In this document: piece after piece, positions 8,249 through 15,716 of the stretch | Position numbering within the stretch: the first letter of the stretch is position 1 | How the letters are laid out: the number at the start of each line of letters is the position of its first letter | Assembly (NCBI GenBank): GCA_002292215.1 | Contig: DBBN01000128.1 | Span: forward strand, 1-30,755 | Direction of reading: 5' to 3' | Source of the DNA: Glaciecola sp. UBA983 | GTDB lineage: Bacteria > Pseudomonadota > Gammaproteobacteria > Enterobacterales > Alteromonadaceae | DNA: 30,755 bases | Position numbers and translations under genes: made by a program | The notes under the pieces: generated by a model | What the model saw: only the letters and a program-made list of their open reading frames with translations | Told to the model about the DNA's origin: nothing | The model's database searches: none

Positions 8249-9841
8249 ATGTCTCAATATCAACAAGATCAAGCTGCATTTGCAAAATTAATTAAAGAGC
8301 AAGGGTCTGCTTGGAATGCAATCAGCCCAGAATTTGCGGCTCGTATGAAAACGCAAAATCGCTTTAAAACCGGTTTAGACATCGCTAAGTACACTGCTGG
8401 CATCATGCGCAAGGACATGGCAGATTATGATGCAGACTCAGCACAATATACGCAGTCTTTAGGATGCTGGCATGGCTTTATCGGTCAACAAAAAATGTTA
8501 GCCGTGAAAAAGCATCAAGGTACAACAGATAAATCTTATTTGTATCTTTCAGGTTGGATGGTTGCAGCGCTTCGTTCAGAATTCGGTCCATTACCTGACC
8601 AATCAATGCATGAAAAAACTTCAGTGCCGGCACTTATCGAAGAGTTATATACATTTTTACGTCAAGCTGATGCACGTGAACTAGGTAATTTATTTAATCA
8701 ACTAGATGCAGCGCAAGCCAATGGCGGTGATGTTGCAGCGATTCAAGCACAAATAGATAACTTTGAAACACACATCGTACCAATTATTGCTGATATCGAT
8801 GCTGGATTTGGTAACGAAGAAGCTACGTATTTACTTGCTAAGAAAATGATTGAAGCGGGTGCATGTTGTATCCAAATCGAAAACCAAGTATCGGATGCAA
8901 AACAATGTGGTCACCAAGACGGTAAAGTAACCGTTCCACATGAAGATTTCCTTGCGAAAATTAATGCCGTACGGTACGCATTCTTAGAATTAGGAGTTGA
9001 TGATGGTGTGATTGTCGCGCGTACCGATTCATTAGGTGCTGGCCTGACACAAAAGATCCCTGTATCAACCAATGATGGTGATTTAGCCGAGCAGTACAAT
9101 GCCTTCTTAGAAGTAACGCCAGTTGCAGATCTAGCTGCGCTTAAAAATGGCGACACAATCATGAAACTGAATAACGAAATTGTTAAGCCTGTACGTTTGC
9201 CCAATGGTTTGTTCAAATTTAAAGATAATACTGGTTTTGACCGTGTTGTTTTAGATTGTGTCACATCATTACAAAATGGTGCTGATTTATTGTGGATTGA
9301 AACAGAAAAACCACACGTTGGACAAATTGCAGAAATGGTTAATGCGATCCGTAAGACCGTGCCAAATGCAAAATTAGTGTATAACAACTCGCCATCATTC
9401 AACTGGACGCTTAATTTCCGTCAGCAAATTTTTGATACGATGGTTGCAGAAGGCAAAGATGTGTCTGCCTATGACCGTGCAGCGTTAATGTCGGTTGAGT
9501 ATGATACGAGTGAATTAGCGCAAATCGCTGATGAAAAAATCCGTACATTCCAAGCTGATGCAGCACGTGAAGCAGGTATCTTCCATCACTTGATTACCTT
9601 ACCGACTTATCACACTGCAGCGTTATCAACTGATAACTTAGCACAAGGCTACTTCGGCGACCAAGGTATGTTGGCTTATGTTAAAGGTGTACAACGTCAA
9701 GAATTACGTCAAGGCTTAGCGTGTGTTAAACACCAAGCAATGGCTGGTTCTGATATGGGTGATACGCATAAAGAATACTTCTCTGGTGACCAAGCACTTA
9801 AAGCATCTGGTGAAGATAATACGATGAATCAGTTTGATTAA
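8249..9841 (+). CDS. aceA: Isocitrate lyase (long, ~530-residue form)
   Basis: Isocitrate lyase splits isocitrate into succinate and glyoxylate, the first step of the glyoxylate shunt used for growth on acetate or fatty acids. At 530 residues it is the long form common in Pseudomonas and marine gammaproteobacteria, not the ~430-residue enterobacterial form. Evidence includes the substrate-loop DIDAGFGNEEATY near 182-194, the catalytic-cysteine motif KQCGHQDGKV with Cys220, GVIVARTDSLGAGLT, and LLWIETEKPHVGQI with YNNSPSFNWTL later. AAAGGA lies before the ATG. It is followed by a strong terminator, a LysR regulator and malate synthase G, the next enzyme of the pathway. Confidence 0.97.
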   Translation: MSQYQQDQAAFAKLIKEQGSAWNAISPEFAARMKTQNRFKTGLDIAKYTAGIMRKDMADYDADSAQYTQSLGCWHGFIGQQKMLAVKKHQGTTDKSYLYLSGWMVAALRSEFGPLPDQSMHEKTSVPALIEELYTFLRQADARELGNLFNQLDAAQANGGDVAAIQAQIDNFETHIVPIIADIDAGFGNEEATYLLAKKMIEAGACCIQIENQVSDAKQCGHQDGKVTVPHEDFLAKINAVRYAFLELGVDDGVIVARTDSLGAGLTQKIPVSTNDGDLAEQYNAFLEVTPVADLAALKNGDTIMKLNNEIVKPVRLPNGLFKFKDNTGFDRVVLDCVTSLQNGADLLWIETEKPHVGQIAEMVNAIRKTVPNAKLVYNNSPSFNWTLNFRQQIFDTMVAEGKDVSAYDRAALMSVEYDTSELAQIADEKIRTFQADAAREAGIFHHLITLPTYHTAALSTDNLAQGYFGDQGMLAYVKGVQRQELRQGLACVKHQAMAGSDMGDTHKEYFSGDQALKASGEDNTMNQFD

Positions 9842-9888
9842 TTTATCACACTGAACTGAACGAATCGAGGCACGATACTTCGTGTCGC

Positions 9889-9915
9889 AAAACCCAGTGT
9901 AGGCTGGGTTTTTTT
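9889..9915 (+). terminator. Rho-independent terminator of aceA
   Basis: AAAACCCAG pairs with CTGGGTTTT around the loop TGTAGG (9898-9903) and ends in a T run to 9915. A second small hairpin (GGCACGA/TCGTGTC, 9869-9886) lies just before it. It separates aceA from the lysR gene, so those two are probably independent transcripts. Confidence 0.88.
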
Positions 9916-9990
9916 ATGCATTAATAACACCATTCCTTATAAGTAGTATTCATTAGACTAATTGCTCAGTGAAATTTAATGTTTTTTGTT

Positions 9991-9996
9991 TATAAT
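9991..9996 (+). promoter_or_regulatory. Candidate -10 box for the LysR regulator gene
   Basis: A perfect TATAAT lies 32 bases before the ATG at 10029, followed by the ribosome site AGGATT. No good -35 box is found at 16-18 bases upstream, so this is a partial sigma-70 match. Confidence 0.45.
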
Positions 9997-10028
9997 GGGT
10001 ACATACATCTATTTAGGATTGCAAACTC

Positions 10029-10973
10029 ATGAACATTGCCAAAATTGATTTAAATTTACTCGTCTATTTGGATGTCTTACTGCGAGAAGGCAGCGTAACC
10101 AAAGCAGCAAATCAATTGAGTATCACCCAACCGGCAATGAGTAATGGCTTGAAGCGATTACGCGATCTGTTCAAAGATCCCTTATTAGTCCGCACCAGCG
10201 AAGGGATGACGCCAACCAAGAGAGCCTTAGAACTACAACCCACAATTCGTGATGTATTGAGTAAACTTGAATCGTCAATTCAACCTGAAACAGAGTTTAG
10301 TCCTGAATCTTCAACGCGTACCTTTCGAATCATGACCTCAGATTACGCTGAGTCCACATTATTATTAGAGTTAATCGAAGAGCTCAACTTCAAAGCCCCC
10401 AACATTACACTAGATTTAATCACGCCATCTGATGTGACATTTCATGATGTTGAACAAGGTCGAGTTGATATGGCGATTAACCGCTTTGACGAATTACCGT
10501 TATCGTTTCATCAAAAAGTCATTTGGTATGATCAGTTTGCTTGCGTACTCAATAAACACAATCCACGATGTGAGAACTTTAACTTAGAAGCATATCTATC
10601 TGGCCAGCATATTTGGGTTAGTAAGACTGGCTTTGGTATAGGTGTGGGAATCGATCCTAATGAAGTACAAAAATTAGGATGGGTCGATGCGGAATTGACT
10701 AAGCTCGGCAAACAACGCCAAATCCGTGTCTTTACTCGTCATTATCATGCCGCGTTACAACTGGCTAAAACCCAAAATTTAATTGCTACGTTACCCAGTC
10801 GCGCAGCTAAAATTTTCAAAGACGACCCTGAAATCATGGTGCTGCCCCCCCCGTTTGACATCCCTCCTATTGCTTTAAAAATGGCATGGAGTGCTTTGTT
10901 ACATCATGATGCTGGGCATATTTGGTTACGCCGATTAATTGGAGAAGTAGCGGATCGTATGACCCAATCATAA
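10029..10973 (+). CDS. LysR-family transcriptional regulator of the glyoxylate genes
   Basis: A 314-residue LTTR. The N-terminal winged helix-turn-helix occupies about residues 6-65 (LLREGSVTKAANQLSITQPA, then MSNGLKRLRDLF). It is followed by the linker helix and a periplasmic-binding-protein-like effector domain from about residue 95 (RTFRIMTSDYAE). The N-terminus MNIAKIDLNLLVYLDVLL is typical. It sits between aceA and malate synthase G, all on the plus strand, which strongly suggests that it controls one or both; activation and effector are unknown. Candidate binding symmetry (ATGGG-N6-CCCAT) lies just downstream, before the malate synthase gene. I cannot assign a specific subfamily. Confidence 0.93.
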   Translation: MNIAKIDLNLLVYLDVLLREGSVTKAANQLSITQPAMSNGLKRLRDLFKDPLLVRTSEGMTPTKRALELQPTIRDVLSKLESSIQPETEFSPESSTRTFRIMTSDYAESTLLLELIEELNFKAPNITLDLITPSDVTFHDVEQGRVDMAINRFDELPLSFHQKVIWYDQFACVLNKHNPRCENFNLEAYLSGQHIWVSKTGFGIGVGIDPNEVQKLGWVDAELTKLGKQRQIRVFTRHYHAALQLAKTQNLIATLPSRAAKIFKDDPEIMVLPPPFDIPPIALKMAWSALLHHDAGHIWLRRLIGEVADRMTQS

Positions 10974-10981
10974 TCACATAA

Positions 10982-11031
10982 ATGGGAATTTACCCATAAA
11001 TTACATGAATGCTAGTCATAGATACTATAAT
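10982..11031 (+). promoter_or_regulatory. Malate synthase promoter with candidate LysR-type operator
   Basis: A perfect -10 box TATAAT lies at 11026-11031 with only poor -35 matches (for example TTACAT at 11001-11006, spacer 19), which fits an activator-dependent promoter. Upstream are two dyads: ATGGG-N6-CCCAT at 10982-10997 and ATGA-N7-TCAT at 11005-11019. The first lies about 50 bases before the expected start of transcription, near where LysR proteins bind. Binding is inferred from position and symmetry only. Confidence 0.4.
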
Positions 11032-11092
11032 CTAAACATTATCGACTTTACAACATATACTGATTCTATCTTAAGCAAAAAATAGGATTACG

Positions 11093-13261
11093 ATGATGGC
11101 TTATCATACTCACGGTCGACTACAAATTGACGCAACGCTGGCTGATTTTATCAATACCGCAGCACTGCCTATGACGAATATTAATAGTGTTGATTTTTGG
11201 GATGGCTTTGCGACACTTTTAGCCGAGTTTATTCCTCGTAATCATGTACTACTCGAAAAACGCGACCAATTACAAGCGCAAATCGATCAGTACCATAAAG
11301 AACACCCGAATGAACCCTTTGCAGATTACAAAGCATTTTTGCAAAAAATTGGGTATTTAGTTCCTGCTCCCACAGATTTCACCATCACGACTCAAGATGT
11401 CGACCCAGAATTAGCGACAATGGCAGGCCCGCAATTAGTTGTGCCAATTAATAACGCACGCTATGCACTAAATGCCGCCAATGCTCGCTGGGGTAGTTTA
11501 TATGATGCGTTATATGGTACGGATGTGTTGTCGCAAGAAAATGGTGCAGAAAAGACCTCATCTTATAACCCCATTAGGGGCAAAGCAGTTATCAGCCAAG
11601 CACGTCAGTATTTAAATGATATAGCGCCGCTGACACATGGCTCACACACCGACGCAGTTCGCTATACACTCACACCGAGCGGCCTACTCATTACTTTGCA
11701 AGATGCAACGCAGACAACATTGGCAGCTCCGGAGCAATGTGTCGGCTACCAAGGTGAACTCAACGCACCTACAGCTATTTTAATTAAACATAATGGCTTA
11801 CACATCGAACTACAAATCGATGCTAACCATCCAATTGGCGGGGTTGATCCTGCCAATATCAAAGATATATTAGTTGAATCAGCACTGAGTACTATCATGG
11901 ATTGTGAAGACTCTGTGGCAGCAGTCGATGCTGAAGATAAGACTCTGGTATATCAGAATTGGCTTGGATTAATGCAAGGTACCTTGTCAATCGCAATGGA
12001 AAAAAACGGTAAGAGTCTCATCCGTAGAATGAATGCTGATCGCGAATATCATGGCTTAAATAGTCAGCCAATCGTATTAAAAGGTCGCAGTTTGATGTTT
12101 GTCAGAAATGTCGGTCATTTAATGACAAACGATGCGATTTTATTTGATGGACAACCCATTTATGAAGGGATTATGGATGGCGTGATCACTTCACTCATTG
12201 CTCTACACGACCTTAATCGGAACAGCGAATTTGTCAATTCACGAACCGGCAGTATTTATATCGTAAAACCTAAAATGCATGGGCCTGAGGAAGTTAAATT
12301 TAGTGATGATTTGTTTAACGCGATTGAAGATCTGTTATCTCTCAAACGCTACACCATCAAAATCGGGATCATGGATGAGGAGCGCCGTACTTCAGTCAAT
12401 TTAAAAGCCTGCATTGAACAAGCTAAAGCTCGTGTTGTATTTATCAACACAGGTTTTCTTGACCGAACCGGTGATGAAATTCATACGTCGATGCAAAAAG
12501 GAGTATTTGCACCAAAAGCAGAACTCAAACAACGCCCTTGGATCCATGCTTACGAGCAAGCCAATGTTATTACTGGATTACATGCAGGTATGTCAGGAAA
12601 AGCACAAATAGGCAAAGGCATGTGGCCAATCCCTGATCAGATGGCTAATATGATGAGTGCAAAAATAGGTCATCCACAATCTGGTGCGAATACAGCTTGG
12701 GTCCCATCTCCTACTGCTGCAACATTGCATGCCCTGCACTATCATCAAGTTGATGTATATGCAGTCCAAAAAACATTAAATAACAGTGATTTTGATGGCA
12801 TTGATACCATCTTGGATATTCCATTACTTGAAGCAGATCGTACGTTGAGTTCGACAGAGATCCAAGCCGAGCTAGACAACAATATTCAAGGTATTTTAGG
12901 CTACGTCGTCCGCTGGGTACACCAAGGTATTGGTTGTTCTAAAGTACCCGACATTCATAATGTCGGCTTAATGGAAGACCGAGCAACATTGCGGATCTCA
13001 GCACAGCACATCGCTAATTGGTTAACCCATGGAGTAGTGACCATCGCGCAAATTGATGAAACCTTGGCACGGATGGCACAATTAGTTGATGAGCAAAACA
13101 CAGATGATGCTGAGTACATTCCAATGTGTCCAAATTATAACGCCGCCATCGGTTTTCAAGCGGCGCGCGATTTAATCGTGCTCGGCACCACTCAACCGAG
13201 TGGGTATACAGAGCCCTTGTTACATGAACGTCGGCGCGAAATGAAAGCAACCTTAGCGTAA
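11093..13261 (+). CDS. glcB: Malate synthase G
   Basis: It condenses glyoxylate with acetyl-CoA to malate, the second enzyme of the glyoxylate shunt. The 722-residue length and monomeric G-type organisation separate it from the ~530-residue A form. Signatures are VPINNARYALNAANARWGSLYDALYGTDV near 117-145, the acidic metal-site segment STIMDCEDSVAAVDAEDK, RNVGHLMTNDAI, IGIMDEERRTSVNLKACI, FINTGFLDRTGDEIHTSM, HAGMSGKAQIGKGMW and GIGCSKVPDIHNVGLMEDRATLRIS. ATAGGATT precedes the start; the next codon is also ATG. Its pairing with aceA and a shared LysR gene completes a functional shunt module. Confidence 0.97.
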   Translation: MMAYHTHGRLQIDATLADFINTAALPMTNINSVDFWDGFATLLAEFIPRNHVLLEKRDQLQAQIDQYHKEHPNEPFADYKAFLQKIGYLVPAPTDFTITTQDVDPELATMAGPQLVVPINNARYALNAANARWGSLYDALYGTDVLSQENGAEKTSSYNPIRGKAVISQARQYLNDIAPLTHGSHTDAVRYTLTPSGLLITLQDATQTTLAAPEQCVGYQGELNAPTAILIKHNGLHIELQIDANHPIGGVDPANIKDILVESALSTIMDCEDSVAAVDAEDKTLVYQNWLGLMQGTLSIAMEKNGKSLIRRMNADREYHGLNSQPIVLKGRSLMFVRNVGHLMTNDAILFDGQPIYEGIMDGVITSLIALHDLNRNSEFVNSRTGSIYIVKPKMHGPEEVKFSDDLFNAIEDLLSLKRYTIKIGIMDEERRTSVNLKACIEQAKARVVFINTGFLDRTGDEIHTSMQKGVFAPKAELKQRPWIHAYEQANVITGLHAGMSGKAQIGKGMWPIPDQMANMMSAKIGHPQSGANTAWVPSPTAATLHALHYHQVDVYAVQKTLNNSDFDGIDTILDIPLLEADRTLSSTEIQAELDNNIQGILGYVVRWVHQGIGCSKVPDIHNVGLMEDRATLRISAQHIANWLTHGVVTIAQIDETLARMAQLVDEQNTDDAEYIPMCPNYNAAIGFQAARDLIVLGTTQPSGYTEPLLHERRREMKATLA

Positions 13262-13300
13262 ATTAATATAAGTTAATGTCAGTCATTCAGGTATCACTAT

Positions 13301-13336
13301 GCACTCCCCTCACACTCATCAGTGAAAGGGGATTGC
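13301..13336. terminator. Long interrupted hairpin between convergent genes
   Basis: GCA-ct-CCCCT-ca-CACT pairs with AGTG-aa-AGGGG-at-TGC around a CATC loop, giving about 12 pairs broken by small internal loops. It lies between the convergent malate synthase and AMP-ligase genes. There is no T run on either side, so it is a candidate bidirectional stop or barrier and not a classical intrinsic terminator. Confidence 0.4.
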
Positions 13337-13360
13337 ATCATTATAACTTGTCACTTTTAC

Positions 13361-14695
13361 TTATCTGCGCATCCGTTTAAAGCGTTCGTTGTAGGTATTA
13401 TCGAGGGTGATCTCAATTTTTGTTGGGATCTTATAGCTCGCTAGTTTATCTTTGCAAAATGTAAACGTTTTGGCTTTAAAGTCACGCTTAGACTCCTCTG
13501 CCACCAATTTAAACTTAGCACACACAATGCTTCCCGTGATGGGATGTGGTTCTTGAAACACCACCACATCCTCAACATTATCAATCTCCAGTAAAATACT
13601 TTCTACTTCGGCTGGATATACTTTTAAGCCACCGACATTAATGATTTCACTTTTTCTGCCAAGGATCCGGATCCACTCTCCATCTTGCTCAACAATATCT
13701 CCTGTATCAAGAAAACCTTCAGCATCAAAAGGCGTAGGTGCATTCAAATACCCCAACATGGCAGAATCCGATTTCACCCATAACGTATCGTTGACGATTT
13801 TAGTGATAAATTCACGCCCACCGACTTGCATCCATAATGATCCTGATGACCGTGATTTGGAACGTAAAATCCCAACTTCGGATAAGCCATACGTTTGTTG
13901 CAACGTACTATTCGGAAACAGACTATTGAGTCTCATCAAGGTACTTGTTTGCATCGGTTCGGTGCCATAAGTAATTAATTTCAGCGAAGCTAAATCATAA
14001 TGTTCATAGGCTTTGGATAAAAGCAACAAATTAAGAAACGTCGGTGATGTCGGGAGCACTTCTCCTTTATAGGTTTCGATTGCACGACACACGCTATCTG
14101 GAGTCCGGTCATCGGCAACAATGACCGTGCCTTGATTCGCCAAAGAATACAATAACGAATTCACGCCCCCAATATGATCAAGTTGCAGGAATATCAACAT
14201 CCGTAACGCTTTTCTCTGGGTCGTAAATTTACTCATCAGCTTATTCAGATCTTGCACGATAGCCTTACTTTTACCAGTAGAGCCCGATGAAAATAAGACT
14301 AAGCCCGGTGTCTGTTGCGCCCGTAATTGCCCATAAATATCCCCTCCAGCTTGTCTACCCGTGCATGTCAAATGCGGTTCGTGGTGGTTGAGAGAAATGT
14401 CAAATTCAGTTTGTGCAATCTCTCTAAATTCAACAAAATGATGCTTGGAGTCATTGGATAAAGGCACCATAATATTATCATTGCTGGCCAGTGCCAAAAA
14501 TAGAGCTAACGACTCAGGTGAATAATCGCCATCAAATGAAACAACAGCACCAGAAGGAATATTATGCTTATGCAGCCACTGCGTAAACTCATAGGTTAAT
14601 AGTAGTAATTCGCCACACGTTAATGCGAATTTTGATGACAGTAACGCTTCATTTGTTGGGTTTTCTTGCATTTTTTGCATAAAAAATTCAATCAT
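13361..14695 (-). CDS. AMP-forming acyl ligase (ANL superfamily)
   Basis: A 444-residue adenylate-forming enzyme, short for the family (usually ~500-550). The ATP P-loop SSGSTGKSK is at 136-144, followed by TYGTEPMQ, the adenylate motif QQTYGLSEVG, DTGDIV, and the hinge/C-domain motif GRKSEIINVGGLKVYPAEVE. The final ERFKRMRR has a Lys at the place of the A10 catalytic lysine. It should activate a carboxylic acid as acyl-AMP, most likely loading the ACP encoded two genes upstream. It overlaps the SDR stop by 4 bases and is last in the operon. The substrate cannot be read from the sequence. The ACP neighbour favours acyl-ACP ligase over CoA ligase, which is inference. Confidence 0.88.
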   Translation of the reverse strand: MIEFFMQKMQENPTNEALLSSKFALTCGELLLLTYEFTQWLHKHNIPSGAVVSFDGDYSPESLALFLALASNDNIMVPLSNDSKHHFVEFREIAQTEFDISLNHHEPHLTCTGRQAGGDIYGQLRAQQTPGLVLFSSGSTGKSKAIVQDLNKLMSKFTTQRKALRMLIFLQLDHIGGVNSLLYSLANQGTVIVADDRTPDSVCRAIETYKGEVLPTSPTFLNLLLLSKAYEHYDLASLKLITYGTEPMQTSTLMRLNSLFPNSTLQQTYGLSEVGILRSKSRSSGSLWMQVGGREFITKIVNDTLWVKSDSAMLGYLNAPTPFDAEGFLDTGDIVEQDGEWIRILGRKSEIINVGGLKVYPAEVESILLEIDNVEDVVVFQEPHPITGSIVCAKFKLVAEESKRDFKAKTFTFCKDKLASYKIPTKIEITLDNTYNERFKRMRR

Positions 14696-15396
14696 CTCGC
14701 TATTCCTCCTAAATAGATAATTTGTCCAGTTATCATGCGGCTTTCAGGGCGTAGAAAAAACTCCACCAAATTGATGACATCAGCAGGTGTTGCCATTTTC
14801 TTAATTGACTGCGATTGCACTAACTTGTCAATTTTGTGTCCAGGGACGCCTGAGATTAAACTTGTCGCGATCGGTGATGGCCCAATCGCATTACAACGGA
14901 TCCCTAAATTACCGTATTCTTTAGCAATGATTTGCGTTAATGTTTCGACTGCACTTTTGCTGGCTGCGTAAATCGATTCACCTTCTAACTTTAACGGGAC
15001 TGCCACCGTGGTCATATTGATGATATTGGGCGCTGCTGAGCGTTTAAGCAACCCTAGCGCTTTTTGACAAAATAAATACGTACCTTCAACATTGATCCCA
15101 AACAGTTTTCGAAAGGTTTCTGGCGGAGTTAAGGCAAAGGCATTCATACTTGCCACCCCCGCATTATTGATTAATGCGTCAAGGTGTTTTATTTTTTTAC
15201 GCAAGCTATAGAAATACTCACTGACTTGTTCTGCTGAGCTCACATCTAGTTGATAATGATGATAATTGGGATTATCTATTGTGCCAGCAGAACGAGCGCA
15301 GCCATACACCATCCAGCCTTGTTGTAAAAAATACTCAGCAATGTCTTTACCTAGCCCTTTACTTGCTCCAGTAATAAGCATGTGTTTTTCTGTCAT
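14692..15396 (-). CDS. Short-chain dehydrogenase/reductase (FabG-like)
   Basis: A 234-residue classical SDR. The nucleotide site TGASKGLG is at 9-16, NNAG at 77-80 and the active-site YAASK has Tyr143 and Lys147. The position of the usual catalytic Ser (13 residues before the Tyr) holds Thr130 in NMTTVAV, a conservative but notable change. The C-terminus GQIIYLGGIAR resembles FabG. It lies 6 bases after the ACP gene and overlaps the ligase gene, so it probably reduces a ketoacyl or related group on the ACP, or makes a hydroxyacid for transfer. It may still act on a sugar nucleotide; substrate is unknown. Confidence 0.9.
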   Translation of the reverse strand: MTEKHMLITGASKGLGKDIAEYFLQQGWMVYGCARSAGTIDNPNYHHYQLDVSSAEQVSEYFYSLRKKIKHLDALINNAGVASMNAFALTPPETFRKLFGINVEGTYLFCQKALGLLKRSAAPNIINMTTVAVPLKLEGESIYAASKSAVETLTQIIAKEYGNLGIRCNAIGPSPIATSLISGVPGHKIDKLVQSQSIKKMATPADVINLVEFFLRPESRMITGQIIYLGGIAR

Positions 15397-15402
15397 AGGT
15401 CG

Positions 15403-15693
15403 TTATTCCTGTAGGAGTTCAACGATATATTGGGTCAATGTTTCTACGGAACGAAACGGGCTTTTTGTTTGCGACATAGCACGGTCATCACTTAATGAAA
15501 TTTTGATATCTTCATCTAAAAATAACTCTTCAACGTCAATCAAAAAAGCCACGAGTCCCATTGAATCTAAATAGCCATTTTTGCTGTACAATTCTGTTAT
15601 CGGTGCTATCGGGATCTGGTTATTGTCCTCACGAGTATGATTAGTCATTGTCAATGCACTGAAAATAATTTCTTGGATTTGTGTGGTGTTCAT
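15403..15693 (-). CDS. Acyl carrier protein
   Basis: A 96-residue phosphopantetheine-binding protein. GYLDSMGLVAFLIDVEE contains the DS(M/L) motif with Ser44 as the prosthetic-group site, followed by the acidic recognition helix and a C-terminal helix (VETLTQYIVELLQE). The short N-terminal helix (IQEIIFSAL) completes the four-helix fold. It is not the housekeeping ACP: no fab genes are nearby. It is flanked by a RIFT-barrel gene (23 bases upstream) and an SDR (6 bases downstream), then an AMP ligase. This suggests a dedicated carrier for an acyl group destined for the polysaccharide. Confidence 0.88.
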   Translation of the reverse strand: MNTTQIQEIIFSALTMTNHTREDNNQIPIAPITELYSKNGYLDSMGLVAFLIDVEELFLDEDIKISLSDDRAMSQTKSPFRSVETLTQYIVELLQE

Positions 15694-15716
15694 ATGTATC
15701 TCTTTGTCTATTTGTT

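Noticed and set aside
8911..9402. 163-codon minus-strand frame inside aceA
   Set aside because: It is a shadow of the strongly supported aceA coding frame, with no family features.
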